A stretch of 64,000 bases of DNA from Rhea pennata (Eukaryota > Chordata > Aves > Rheiformes > Rheidae): NCBI RefSeq assembly GCF_028389875.1, contig NC_084669.1, positions 27,764,567-27,828,566 of the forward strand, written 5' to 3'. Positions 23,633 to 38,600 of the stretch are shown here, one piece after another; position 1 is the stretch's first letter; each line of letters begins with the position of its first letter. Below the pieces are notes generated by a model. The model did not search any database. It was not told where the DNA came from and was given only the letters and a program-made list of their open reading frames with translations. The position numbers and the translations under genes were made by a program.

Positions 23633-26600
23633 ATGGAGGAGCCGGAGAAGAAGAAGCACCGCGCCAAGCAGAGCGGGCCCAAGGCCGAGAAGAAGCGGAG
23701 GCGGCAGCTCGGCGCCCTGGGGCTCGGCCCGGAGCAGGATGCTCGGAAGAGGAACCCCAAAGCCTTCGCCGTGCAGTCCGCCGTGCGCATGGCCAGGACC
23801 TTCCACAGGTCGGGGCGGCCGCGCACAGCGGCCTCCCTCCCTCCTCCCTCCCGAGCCCCTCAGGTCTCCCCTCAGATGCTTCTTCGTAAGCGCCTCCTGT
23901 GCTCATTCGTTGTAAATCTCCCCGCAGGACCCAGGACTTGAAGACGAAGAAGCATCACATTCCCGTCGTGGACCGTACTCCTTTGGAGCCGCCTCCCGTG
24001 GTGGTGGTGGTCGTTGGTCCCCCAAAGGTTGGGAAGAGCACTTTAATAAAGTGTCTCATTAGGAACTTCACAAGGCAGAAACTGGTTGAAATCCGGGGCC
24101 CTGTGACAATTGTTTCAGGTAAGGACACAGATACGAGAAATGGAAACGCTTGTTTTACATTCCTTACTTGTGTTTGAGAGCTTCACAAAGAAGGAGAATT
24201 GTTTGTAGGATATGCTCATGTTCTCATGGTTTTTAGTCATGTTGAAAAATCACAACTTTGCTACCAGACCTGCTTGCTAATGGGAAGAGAATAGTGAACT
24301 TGGGTTTGGGGCATGGGGCACTTGCTCTTCTGAACTTGTTCCTTTGACCTTTTCTGGGATCCTAGTAGGTTTTTTTTTTTTTTTTTTTTTTTTTGATGCT
24401 TGTCCAATTTCTTCATTCTGCAGATTTTCTCAGATTTTCGCTGAATCCTATTTTCCCCTGTTTTGTGTCCCTGCCTGAACTGTTTCTCTCTGTCTTTATT
24501 TCAGTCTCTATGACTATATATATATGCATTTTTTTTCTCCCTCAGGTACTCTTTTCTATTGTTCCCTGTGTTTGTGTGCCTTTCTTTCTTAGGCCAGGAA
24601 TTACTTTACCTAGCCATTTCCAGTTACTTTTCTCTACCTAGGCCCCTGATCAGAGTTTTATGTTGTTTTTCAGTTCCAGTGTCCACTGGGCCTAGTCCAT
24701 TCCCTCTGTCCTCTTCTTCTATGATACTAGGTCAATCATTGAGATCTTAGGAGGGCACAGCCTGCAGCAGCTCACAGAAACAATTTGTAAGGGAAATCTT
24801 CCGTGGCCCGAGATTACTGCATGTTTGGTGCAGGTAGACTCTCCAGAAACTTCAGTTATTAAATATACTCCTGAAAGAGTAGAAAAATTGCCAAACAGGC
24901 GAACTAAAAAATAGTTGGGGGAAAAAATGTGTTAAATTAGGTTAGGATATTGGTAAGGATTGTTCCTCTGAGACTCTAGGACTGAATTTGGTAATCAATG
25001 ATCTGAAGAATAAAACTATGGACCTGTGGTCAACTAAAGCTCAGTTAGCTACCTCAAGTTTTATCAAGCCAAGTTAACAGCATACTTTCTGCTAGTTCAG
25101 ACATGTGTTTAGAAATCATTTGGTATGGGAATCTGCTTTTTTTTCAAGGCTAGAACAGGGTGGATTTTTCGTGGTAATATCATAAGAACAAAAGTATTTA
25201 GTAAGAGGAAGTCTGTGGTACTAACTCTGGGATGCAAAAAATAAAAGAAGAGGTGATCAGAAACTTTCTTGGAAGTTAGAAACTTTTATTTGGTGTTAGT
25301 CTTCTTTCAGCAAAGAGTAGAACAAGTTCTTTGAAAAGATGTACTACACATTGATAATTTAACCCAAAAGTTTAAAATATAGCAGAATTATAAACAGTTG
25401 AAAAAAGATACTTCTGCAATGGCAGATGCCTGTCTATTTGACTAGGCAAGAATGCAAGTCCCAGATCGCATTTAGGAACTTCTGAAATTTGACCTGAGAA
25501 GAAAGTAGTGAACTATGTAGTTTGCTTCCTCTGTTTCAGTTTTTGATTTCTCTTGAATTTGTTTTCAGGTAAAAAACGTAGGCTAACTATTATCGAATGT
25601 GGATGTGACATTAACACAATGATTGACCTGGCTAAAGTTGCTGATTTGGTAAGTAAGCAGTAGCATATGATTTCTAGTAAAATTTATATTGAAAACACTA
25701 CTTTAGGATTAGGCTACACCTATGTCTGATCTGTCCACCCACTGCCATCAGAGGCAAAACAGACATTCGTTTCAGAGGGAACAAGTCTAAACTCTAAAAG
25801 CAAACCTAATTTTCTGGAGCACTCCAGTAACCCTTAAGCAATGCCTTATTTTTTTGTTTGTTTTTGCTTGGTTTTACTTTTTTGTTTGTTTGTTTATTTG
25901 TTTTTTTGTAATGGGACAAGGATGTGGAGGAAGAGAAATGGATGTGAATTTCGTTGCTAATACAACTTGTAAACTTTTAATGGAAGACTTTTTAATAAGC
26001 CGAGGTGATAAAGTGACTTTTCATTAAGGACTGGTGAACAAAAAACAAAAGTTTTCAGACTTCACATAGTTTAAAAAAGGTTTTTAATCAAAATATAAAA
26101 TAAAATATTACTTTTCTAACTTTTTTATTTGATGTACTTTGGATCTGTCTTTGAAGATCTGTGTGTGCGTTAATATGATCGATTTTGGAGTGTAATTATT
26201 CTTGGACTTTATGTACAACTTTCAGTTCAGTGAATTAAACCTACTGGTCTTGAGGACCCAATGCACAATCCATTTATCTCTTCAAATATTCTGTTCAAAT
26301 GCGTCAGTGAATTCAGGTATCTTTTTACCTACGTGATTTCTGCTTGAGGGGTGAGATGTATTAAAGATACAAAAATCTTTTAGTAAATGTGGCAGATGTT
26401 TAAGATACTGAATATACGTGGTAGTGCTGGAAATCTATTTTGTTTTATTGCTATGAGTCTGAGATTATGCAGTTGACTGCAGATTACTATTTTCTGTTCT
26501 GAATTCACTGACCAAACATCTGTTCAGGGCTATATTGTGATACTGTGTATTATTGTATTCATAGAGTGGGTTTATTCTTCTATAGTTTTCCTGGAGAGAA

Positions 26601-29600
26601 CAAACAAATCAAACTATGTAAAAGAGATTTGATTGCCTGAAAGAAAGAAACCTTATTTCCTAAGCCTGTTAGCTTTTAAAGCAGTTACGATAACATGGAC
26701 TTTTAAATGTTTATGTAATACACACACGCACACACACATATATAATACCTATTATATAGATATAAATATTATATATAAAATTAATTTGAATATGTAATAT
26801 TTAGGTTATATGAAAAGAAATAACAAGTCTGTGTGCAGTATTTTGGTGCCTAAATTTATGACTTGAAAAGCTTGATATTTGAAATTAGCTGCTACAGGCA
26901 TCATGTTTTTACTAGAGTAAATGAAGATGTTCTGCTTTCAGGTTCTAATGCTCATTGATGCCAGCTTTGGATTTGAGATGGAAACATTTGAATTCCTGAA
27001 TATTTGTCAGGTACATGGCTTTCCCAAAATCATGGGAATTCTTACCCACCTTGATACATTCAAGAACAACAAGCAATTAAAGAAGACGAAAAAGAAGTTA
27101 AAACACAGGTTCTGGACTGAAGTATATCCGGTATGACATTTGACAGGCATTTTCTGTTGCTTTTTTGCTTTTTTTTTTTTTTTTTTTTTTGCCTTATGGA
27201 AGTTAATAGAAAAGTATGTGAAATACTTAAACATTTAAATTTATTATATTCTTATACCTTTTAACAATACTATAAGTGGACAATACTGATGTCATCAGAC
27301 TTAAAAACATGTGATGCCGCAAAAAATTTCGTTATGCGCAGGTATTGTGCAAGGAGGAACAGCACTTAGATTTGGAAAACAGGTTAACGTTTTGTGTGCA
27401 GTTTTGGCTGCAAATTGTTGTCCCTAGCAATTAGGGAAAAATTTTCATGTTAAAGTAAACTAATTTATTTCATCTTCTAGATCCAACTGAAACTTAAAAT
27501 ATGCAATTATGATATACAGATTTGAATTGCATTGATTTTGTTTCAATTTTGTAGTTGTTTAGTTGATGTTTAATGTTTTTATATATTTTTAATGTGTTTA
27601 GGGTGCTAAGCTGTTTTATCTGTCTGGCATGGTTCATGGAGAATATCAAAAGCAGGAAATTCACAATTTAGGACGTTTTATCTCAGTTATGAAATTCCGG
27701 CCTCTTACGTGGCAAACATCTCATCCGTATGTTCTCGCAGACAGGTATGCGCTTTCCTCTTTTCCTCAATCTCAGCATAGACAACATCTTATTGTTTAAA
27801 GCAGTGTGTTAATAGAGTCAGTCAGTTGTGTGTGTGTGTAATGATTATTTATTTTTATCTAAGATAATGTGAATATGTTTTACGATATACCTTGATGGTT
27901 TTGAGGAAAAGAAGGCCTACCTTTTTAATCTGCGCCAAAAACTCTGGCTGCTCAGCTCATACTTGCATTGGGTTATACAGATAGACCTTTGCTGTGCTGT
28001 AAATCCTTTTGTATCACAGAAAAAAGCATTTTAAATAATCCTGCTTGTTGATGATGATGATGAATTTCTGTAAAAAAGAATTATTAATTTGTATTCCAGC
28101 AGCTGAACAACAGCTGGGGAGCTAGTCCCCTGTGTTCCCTGGAATGTGTCTTCTGCTGAGTCCCTATACGCAGTGTTTGGTTTGAGGTTTCTGCCTTGGA
28201 TATGGAAGTATACTTTCAGGTGGCTGAGACATTACCTCTGCCTTCATGTTTTCTTACCAGAACACTTAGGTGTATGACTAAACTCTCATAAAAATTCAAG
28301 GTGCCTAGAACACATTTCTTTGAAAAAAAGTTAGAGAAGTGCATAAGCGTCATGCAAAGTCCTTTGAAAGGCACAAAGCAAGCAAGGACAGGGCAAAAAA
28401 GAAAAAGTACTCTGTAATCTTTCAGTAAAAATGTTGTTTTAAGTTGCTGTAGCTGCTACAGTTATTTTGGTTGTTAGGCCAGTTAAGCCGAGGTAAGTAC
28501 CAGCTGTGTCCAGAATGCGCCTCCATCCTTGGCTGCCCCCCTTGTACAGGAGCTATTGCCCGTGCACAGAGGAGCTCTGGAAGGAGTTTCCACCTCATCT
28601 GGCTGAAAACTGCCAGCCGTCCTGCAAGCGTGTTTTGTATAGGTCACTGCTGTTGTAAGGGGAAAGGTGCTGCATGGCTGAGGGGATCGTGTCTTCTGGC
28701 TGTCGCCGCTACTTGCCGTGTTTGCAAGTGTGCCCAAGCTTAGGACATTGATTCTGTTTTTCCTCTAATGGTGAAAATTGATTTTAGGAGGAGCTTGTTT
28801 GGAGAGGCTATAAATGATGCAAATGTGCTAAGAAGTGCATATTTAGTGAAATGTCAGTAAGACACCTAGAAATATGTTGTTGGACATGATTATGTAAGCT
28901 TTAAAATACAATTCTAAAATGTTTTTGAAAGTTCTTTTTCTTTAAGCATTTTTCTTATATTCATATCATTTTAACTATTAGACTCTGCAAAGCACTTAAT
29001 GGCAGCTGTCTTTTATTGATTATTAACTTTCTTCAAAAGTTATCATTAGAACTACTTGTTAGTCTAACAGCTTTTTAAATGTTGAATAGAATGGAAGATT
29101 TGACAAATCCAGAAGATACCCGAATTAATCCTAAATGTGACAGGAAGGTATCACTTTATGGCTATTTGAGAGGAGCACATCTGAAAACCAAAAGCCAAAT
29201 TCACATGCCAGGTAATTTATAAGCTTCTTAAAATTATGATTGTATTGATATATAAATTCCAACATAGCTGTTATTATTGTCACTATTATTGTGCATCAAT
29301 TTGTCTTTAAAACTGTATATCGTATGACTGATTTTTTTCACCTCCTAAAAGCATATTATGTGTTTTAAAAATTATTTTTCGTAGTACACATTCTTATAAA
29401 AATGCTGCATCTCTGCAAATAGTTTTGCTTTTAATCTTGCTATTTTCCTGCGACATTAAATACAGTAATATTGACAGCATCTAAAGAGTTTTAATTATCA
29501 GTAATGTTTTACTTTAAAATATGTTTCAAGTGCAAAACATGCCAGCCCAACTAGTGAAAGATAAATGTGACATACTGAAAATTTCTTGCTCATTGTCTAA

Positions 29601-32600
29601 ATTTAGTATTTCAAGTGGATGATTAAAAGCTTAAAAATTCAGAGCTACTTTAATAATGAATTTACACACCTACTCTGAAAAGTGAGTTGCTTGTTTCTTT
29701 ATTAAACAAATAAAAAAGCTTGAAGCTTTGCAGTGTTGCGGTCGTTGCGTATGCTTCTCTATGGTTAGTGGTAGGACAGAAGCATCAGATGCTGTTTGAT
29801 ACAGTGTTCGCTGTTGATGAATCACTGAATGCTGCAATGTTCCTTTGTCTCTTTATGATAAATTGTACAAACTTTAGAATCAAAACTGTGAAAACCTTGT
29901 TTCTCCTCTTGTCTGTCATCCTAGGCGTAGGCGACTTTACTGTGAGTGATGTAAGTTTCCTGCCAGATCCTTGCGCCCTGCCTGAACAACAGAAGAAGCG
30001 TTCTTTAAATGAGAAAGAGAAACTAGTCTATGCCCCTCTCTCAGGAGTTGGGGGTATTGTATATGATAAAGATGCTGTTTATATTGATCTTGGTGGAAGT
30101 CATGCTCATGAGAATGAAGAGGTGAGGAATGCTGCTAGTGCTTTGAATCTCTTCTCTTGCAGATTGTAGTTTTTACCTTCAGAGTCAAGACAACAGCATT
30201 TAAAAATAAGTTACTTAGAAGTTTTTTTTTTTTTTAAAAAAAAAAATCAAACTCTCTCTATATGTTTTTTTCTTCTAAGGATCACTTTTGCAGGGCAGAG
30301 GACTGTTGGAGAGTAGTTAACTGGTTTTGGCTTGTCAGAGGGGCAAGTGGAATATGTTTGCATACAGATTGAATTCAGCTGTTTTTCGCTGTGTTGTGCT
30401 AGATGTTCATTACTTGCAGGTCTGTGACATGCATGGTTGCTCATATTTGCGAATGCTTTGCTTGTGTACTGCGAAGGAGGCCATCTTTGCAGTTTTCTTG
30501 GGTTGATATGGTATCTGCTTCTGAAATGTGAAGAGTGGAAGGGAGACCTTGCTATTCTGAGAAAATGTTTATTTAAGATGCTTTGGGATTTCTTTTAGTA
30601 ATGTATGTTTCCTCTCTTTTAGGCAGATTAATGATTTGGTTAGTTGTTTAGTAGACATTTGTGTATTTGTTTTAACTAAAATGTAAAAATCTTGATTTTC
30701 TAGGAGGAAGTAAGACCAAATCATGAACTAGTTCAGAGCCTCATCTCTACTCATTCAACAATTGATGCTAAGATGGCTTCAAGTAAGGTGTCTCTCTTCA
30801 TGGACTCCAGACCATTAGATTCAGAAGACATAGAAAGACAAGAGTAAGTTTTGGATTTTTGAGCAGTCTTCGAGCATGAATGAATCTCTGATTTCTGGCC
30901 CTAATTTAGGGAAATAGTTCTCAAAAGATCATAGCTAGTAGTACCGCTTATTGCTTAACAGTGCCTCTTCTAAGACTGTACAAATGTATCTTTTTAAGGT
31001 ATGGATAATTGAGATTACAAAAGAATTTCAAAAAATACAGTTAAGCCTTTCTGAAATTCCTTGTTAATACAGCCATAAGCAATATGTTTACCTTCTTCCG
31101 TTTTGGAGAATGACAATGATAACCTTCAGTAAAATTCATTGTAATACCTATTTCATTCCACAGAAAATGACGTTCCATGGAATTCATGGAATGGTCATAG
31201 TATAGGACATTGTTCAGCTTAGAGGTCTTCCTTGCTTAAAGAACACTGTTGCCTTCTTAATGTACTGTTATCTCTCCCTGTTTTTGAAATACTTGTCACC
31301 AAAATATTTTTAAATATTAACATGGAGCTTCGTTGTTTTACTTAAGTTTCCTTGCACTTCACCATCTCTACCCAAATGTGATCTTTGTGATAACAGGTTT
31401 GTGATGCCAAAAGAAGAGAGAGAAATTGATTTTAAGACTGGAAGAGTACGTCGGAAGGCAGTATTTGATGATCAAGAAAAAGAAAATGATGATGCAATAA
31501 GTGATGAGGAAGATGACCGTGAAGAAGAAGAAATGTCTGAGGCTGGAAGTGATGGTGATGATGAAGACGATGCTGAAGAAGAAAGTGACAGGGAGCTATT
31601 AGAAGAGGTGGCTGTCGGGAGTGCTAAACGCCTGAAAAAGGAGGCGACTAAAGAAGAAGCAGTGAATGAACTGCAAGTATTTGCAGACAGTGATGATGAT
31701 CTTGAGATGAGTTCCGAAGGAGAAGATAAAACTGCCCCTGAAGAAAACGAGATGGAGGAAGAAGGTAGTGATGAACAAGGATCATACGAAAGTGCAGGCT
31801 CAGACAGTGAATCAGAAGCTGCAAGGAGAGGAGTAAGTAAGCCTGAGCAATGTGAAGTAAGTAGAGAAGATGAAGAAATGCAGTCACAAATTTCATGTCC
31901 CAGTCTGAAAAAAAAAGCCATTTTTACTACAGATTCTGGAAATTGCACAGCAGAAGAGACATCAGAATCTGAGGTTGATAGTTCTTCCATGGAAGAGGGA
32001 GATGATGAAGGAACACATGAGGAATCAGAAGTTGAAGTGTTAGACAGGAAAGGATTTCAGCGTGCTCAAGGGAAGAAAACTGGTACTGTTGAACAGACTG
32101 AACTTAAAGCTATAGAAGATGATGAGGAGGATGATGTCGAGAATCTGCTGAAGGAGGAAGAATATGAAGAGAAAACAGATTTTTCTGCTGACACAGCAGG
32201 TAGATGATAACTGTTCAATTTTTTTACTTTTCATTTTTTGCTGAGTTCATTGTTGAAGGATATTATAGGTGTATCCATATCCACACAGAGTGTATATATA
32301 GTACAATTAAATATTAATTTTGGGGAGGTAACATTTTGTATTTGCTGAGTAGGTAACTCCAGGTTGGAAACCTGGGATTATTCCCCATTAAGCATTTGAT
32401 TTGCAGTGAAATTACTCTCAAGTCTCAGGTTTTCCCTAAAATAGGAAAGATTCATTTTAAGAATTCTATTGATAGGATGCTTTGTGCATTTCTTTGTCTT
32501 TAATCTTAACGGATTTATCTGTAAAACATACCAAGATCTTCTATTACTTTTAGAAAGAAAAAAACATTCTTAGGGGAGTGTTATTAAAATGTATTAATAG

Positions 32601-35600
32601 GAAATGCATCATCATGAAAAGTCAAATTTATTATTGTTACTAATCTTGTATGCTTTTGCCACTCTAAAATCAGGACTTACCTGAAAAAAAGCATTTCAGT
32701 GATTTGTGTTTCCATATATATGTGGATTATGTTAAAAGCAGGTAAACTGTAGATTGTGTCTAGACATTTCAAGGCTCTTAAGACTTTTCTGTTTTTGGAG
32801 GTGGAATGTAAATTTTTCCATTTTCAGGTGCACTTAAGTGGAAAGAGGACCTCACACAGAAGGCAGCTCAGGTGTTCCTAAGACAGCAGCAGTCAACCCC
32901 CAATCTCCGTAAACTCATTTATGGAACAGGTAGAAACATTCTAGGAAATTTCTGTTATCCTAATACATGGTAGCTTTTCATCTGTGGTCATATTTGTGAG
33001 TCTGAATCTTTGACTGTTTTGTGGTGGGAGGCTCGAGGAGATTTTATTTTCTTAATTGCTGATATTAATTGTCACCTGTACTTGTGAAAAAGACAGTTTG
33101 TCTTTTTCACTAAAAAGCCTTTTGAACTCATTTGACAGACTACTGAGTTGCTACTCACGTTTTCTGTTAAAATATGTTTTTCCTCCCAAACACTTAGAGA
33201 ATGGTCGTGTATATAGTTGTCTAGTAGATATTACACAAAATTGTTGTGGTAATGGGTATGTCTCATAAAGGGATACCTTTTGTTGGCTGTTTTGAAGAAT
33301 TTATGTCATACTGAGAGATAGTGGAATGTTGTCTTAGACCATGATTTAGTATTACCATATCTGTAATAAAGATGTTTGTGAAGATAATCTATTAAAAAAA
33401 GTCAGATGGCTTAAATGAAGATAAAATTGTTATTTTTGTAATGTATCCTATTTAATTCACAAATCTTCCAGTAATTATCAGTGTGCGCAAACTTCATCAT
33501 GCAGAACCTATGTAGAACACAGTGAGAATTCAGCTTCTCTAGGGTTTTCACAGTGCGGTAGAGGAGAAACTTGCTAACAGATTTTTGTGTCTTCATTTGC
33601 TAACTGGCTTGGAGTTGTTTTTATTGTCTGATCATTCTGGCATTGCTTCTGCTTATGATGTTAAAAAAGCACTCTGGTTTCTTAATTGGCGAACTTTTTT
33701 TTCAGCTAATTCGTTACCCAAGTAGAACTTTATTTCAAGCTGTTCAGAGGACTTTGAACATAGGTTTCACTTCACAAATTACACACAGTTCAGCTGCATA
33801 ACTGAAGTTGGCTTATGGTCACAGTATACAGAACCTCCCTTGTCGCTGCTTGCTTTATTTCACCTTTATGAGGGTATTAGTTTTACTTTTAATCTGGACC
33901 AAAACCTTGCTTTTTTCTTCCCCCCTCATCTTTTATATTTAAAATTATTTTTAGTTTGCATCTTATTTTCCTCAACCTAACCTGAAACTTGAGGCAAAAG
34001 AGAGATTATTGAGGATTGTAATCCATGTGCTTTAGGGAGGATGATCGGATCTTGTATGTTTCATTTAGTTGCTGAGGATGAGGACCGAGAAAGCGAGGAT
34101 GAAGGTGATGAACTTGGAGGTTTGTTTCACGTCAGCCGTCCAGACAAAGAATCCAAACAGAAGGCCAATGCTCTTGACTGCTCCAAATTCCTAATAGAAA
34201 AGCCTCAGGACTGGGATTTGGAAGAGGTAATACTCTTGGATGAGTCCTGTTCTGGTTATAGCCTGATTATGTATGATAAAGCATTATTAAGTTATCGCGG
34301 AGAAATGTCGTTGAAACAGATCTATGTGAACTGCAGCCGAGGTCATACCGTTTGCCACTTACCATCATTAGAAACACTTAGCTAACAGATTCCAAGGTTT
34401 TTATAGGAAGATAGAGGTAGAAAAGCCAATTTGGTGCTAGGCTCTCTTGATGTACTATCTGATGGCTCACAGTTTGCTGCTCATTTATTGAAAAGTAAAA
34501 AGTAGACAATCATAAGTGAAAATGTGGTGTGTTAACCCTTTCTTAGGTAAAGATTTTTGGGCAGAAGTTAAGGTGGTTTCATTCTCCTGCTTGCCACTGA
34601 AGTGTGTCATAGTTTGGCAATGATGTATTGATGTGGAGCTGTATATGAGACGGTCAAAGTATCTCTAAGCTGGGAAGATGACTGAGGAGGGGAGAACGTG
34701 CCAGAAAATATTTGTGTTGATGAGCTGTAATTGTTTAAAGTGGTGACGCTTCTATTTTCAGGTTATGAGCAGTATTCGAGATTGCTTTGTTACTGGAAAG
34801 TGGGAAGAAGATAAAGATGCTGCAAAATTGTTGGAGGAAGATGGTATGTGTAAGATGACTTGATGATAATGGGTACAGCTGTTAAGAAAAACATGGTTAT
34901 TTCTTATCACGTTTTAGTTACATATTTAGAGTGTTTTCCATTGGTCATATGCTTGCAAATTTTCAAACTGTTTGTATACAGATATAAATGTGACCAAGTA
35001 CTACTACAAATCTGTGTATAAGCAGGAGGCAAGTAGCACATTTTGAAAATCTACTTTCTGAAAAAGAGTACATCATATAAATTAGGAAGCAGAGTCTTTA
35101 GTCAATGCTTGGACATGCCAATTTTGAGTCATGTGTATGAGTTTAACTATTCATCATCATTGTACGATTGATTCATTTGATTGTCTGGGTAAAAATAAGA
35201 AATTTTTCTACAGAAAAACTGATCACTCACATTTGGCTGAAAAGTGAGATCAATCTTCAGGTGTTTTGGAGATATTTTTAGATATGCTTTTAAAAATGTG
35301 GCTATATCTTTCATGAAAGTTGTTTGAAACTTGACAGCTTTTTTAAAAAAGTATTTGTTATTTAAAGTTATTTACTATATTTAAGTTTTACTTTGATAAA
35401 GGTAGAGGCTCAGTTGCTCAAGTGTCTTAAGTCACTAGAACGCTAAGTAATTCTTCATGCGCTCCTGTTATGTGAAATTAATATTGTGAGGCAGTGGTAT
35501 CTGCTCTGGCTTGATCTTGGAATGACCTAGCCTTTGTTTGTATTTCTGAAATCTTAAACTATGCACATTGAAAGGACAAAGGGGAAGCCACTGGAGACTG

Positions 35601-38600
35601 AGTTCAGCTGAGGCTTTTCAGCCGAGAATATAGAAGAAGACAACACATTTCTAAAACTGTTGATAGAAAATAAAAAAAAGACATAAAACAAATTTGGGCA
35701 GGGACTAATCTACTAAGCAGTACTAAAAGAGTACATGTAGTACAAAAAATATGAAACAATGTGGAGAACACTAACGGAATGGTTTACTGTCAGTTTTTTT
35801 GATTTTTTTGGGGGGTGCTTCTTGTTGCAGAAGAGCTTTATGGAGATTTTGAAGATCTTGAAACGGGTGTTGTGCACAAAGGAAAGTCTGCTGCTGAAGG
35901 AGATGAGGTATGACTTCTATTTGCTTGTTCTTGAGAAATATATATGTATCTGTGTGCTTGTACATACATTAAAAATATATAATTTGAGTTTCTGATAAAT
36001 GATAGGCATCCTATGTAATATATATAGTTTTCATGACCCCAAAAGAAATAAATTAATAGTGTAATAGGAACAAAGCTGTGAGGAAGAGAAGGTATATAAT
36101 ATAAGATGTATATTAAGGATTTTGGAACCTAAAAATACCCAGAACAGCATATGGTTTTAATCTCAAGTTGATCTGTTCTTCAGTTATGTAGGAGAAGTCA
36201 CCTCACTGGTTTTAACAGTAGAGGTCAGGCTTAGTCAAGAGCTTTAGAATGTGGAGTTACAAGGGAAGTATTTAGAACCAAATGTGATTGTAACAGTTCG
36301 TACTATGTAATTTCATGTTTTAGATGCAAAAAGCTTGGTTTAAATGCAACTGACTGAAGACTTGCGCATTTTCCTAGTTATTCCTCATGCCTGCATGAAA
36401 GAGGTTGTCTGGAGAACTTCATGTCGGATTAGTTGTGACTTGACCATCTTCTAAAAACAGAGCTGTAGTTGTCTGTGATAATACAAGTTGAAGAATCTTA
36501 ACTTTCTTTAACTTGAACAACTTTGTCTTCACGTTTGATTATAAAATAATTGGTAATGGCAGTGTTCTGGCAGTATTCAAGCAGTTATTCTTGAACAAAC
36601 TTCCGCTTCTCTGATGTCTTCAGAGTACTGCTTTCCAGATCATATTAATCATATTACTTGATGCTATGAATGATTACTATTTTATTCTCTCTTTTATTAT
36701 GTATGTTTATTTTTATTTCAAAATAACAGGCCAGTTCTAGGGTCTGCTCCCTGATGTGTAGTTTGATGTTAAATCATTATATTTTTTGATTGAAACAAAA
36801 GGGATATGATTAGATTGTGAAATGTTTCAGTTATTCTTGAAGATTTATTTTCTTTTGTAAATAACTCTTTTCTACCAAAAAATGGAAACATTTTACAAGT
36901 CTCTGGTCATTTGCATTATGACACTATTACCTTTTTTTAGTAATATATTAAACTGTTGATCAGCATGGCTTGTTTTTAGTGAACACTTTAAATGTTTGCT
37001 AACTTACTATTGGTTAGCCTGAAAGTGAACAAGAGGAGAAAGAAGGAAAAAAGTCCAAACCAGAAGCTGAGGAGGAGGAAAAGAAAAAGGAACGCATGGA
37101 CAAGAAGCGGAAATTGAAAGAAATGTTTGATGCAGAGTATGATGAAGGCGATGCCACATACTTTGATGATCTTAAAGAAGAAATGCATAAACAAGCCCAG
37201 GTATGAGCTGCCAACCTTGCAATTTATCTCACTATACATCTTTAGAAGTATCTCACAGAGTTTCCCTGGAGACACACCTGACATTCAGCAGCCTCTTCAG
37301 AAAGTGCAGACAAAGAAATACACTCTTAGAATTTTTTATTGTTGGAACTTGTTGGTTCTATGAACTTTAAAGAAAAACCAAACAACTGAAAGCTTAAATG
37401 ACAGTTAACTGCATTCTAAATAGCTGAACATACCAGGATTTTATTTTGCACAAGGAGATGCTGTTTTTTTATGATCTCAGTAAGAAACGCACTCAGATTT
37501 TGTAAAGTATCACTTAGAATGCCATTTATTAGCACTAACGCTGTAAGGGGAAGAGGATTAGTGTAGACAATCTTTCAGCCCTTCAGACGCTGGGAACTCC
37601 ATGTTGTTCAGCATCAAACAAGTCTCCAACCAGGGCGCAGCACACTGTGCAGATCCTGTCTGTGGAAATTGTTATCCCCTTTCGGGCTTTTGAGCTCTTA
37701 ACAGGATATTCTTGATATAAAACAATTCTATTCATAATTTATAATGTCAAATGAAATGAATGTTTCCATGAGAAATTGTTGCTGCACTTTTAGATAAAGA
37801 CAAGGACGTGCAGGTGGTGTAATTGCCGATGCCAAGTGGGACCTGACTATAGACTCCTACAAGTAGTCAGCTAAGTATCCTGTGGCCAACAGGTGTGTGC
37901 AGCACAACGCAGGCCTGCAGGCCAAACTATGCGTGCGACACAGCACCATATAGCACAGGCCTATGCCTACTGAAGTTAACTTATGTAGATCACTAGCTCC
38001 TCTATCTACAGTGATCTTCCAGTTAGGATTATTACAGATGTGTCATCTATACCTTATTCATTTAGAAGTTTTTTAGTTACCCACTTACCATTTAATGATG
38101 GAAGTAGGATGACATAGATTAAAAAAAAATAAAAAGAAATGGCAGAGGGCTAAGGGTTTTTGAAGAACAGGGAAAGAGCGGGGGGGAAGGTGGTCTTTTA
38201 TCTGGAAAAAGGCCAAAATCACAGAATCACGGGTAACATTGGAAGAGACCTCTGGAGATCATCTAGTCCAACATCCCTTGTCGTGCTAACTTCCGTCAAA
38301 TAGATTCCCAGTGCTATTTTTAGTGTGGTTCTTGCAGTGTTATAAATGGATAAGGAGGTTCAGTGAGGCAGCATTTTCATCAAGCTGTCAAGTTATTTTG
38401 AGAAAAATAATTGATGACCACTGCTCTGTATGCTTAGTGGGAGTCTTTGGATAACAGTATTCAGAATTTGAAGGGCTGATTTTGTGCCAGGCCTCATTTT
38501 GTTAGATAAAATCATTGTAAGTTTTAAAGTAGCTTCATTCTTAAGCTGACTTGGGAGAACATTGCCTTATTTTAGTAATAATTTCACACTCTCATCTTTT

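Noticed and set aside
22039..23889. 616-, 549- and 471-codon plus-strand ORFs and 279-434-codon minus-strand ORFs
   Set aside because: They are open only because the C-rich minisatellite and CpG island lack stop codons in many frames. They give repetitive Pro/Gln/Asn or Gly/Cys peptides and run past the real BMS1 exon 1 donor.
28471..28743. Overlapping ORFs on both strands in BMS1 intron 5
   Set aside because: Locally GC-richer intron sequence. Flanking BMS1 exons 5 and 6 join in phase without it.
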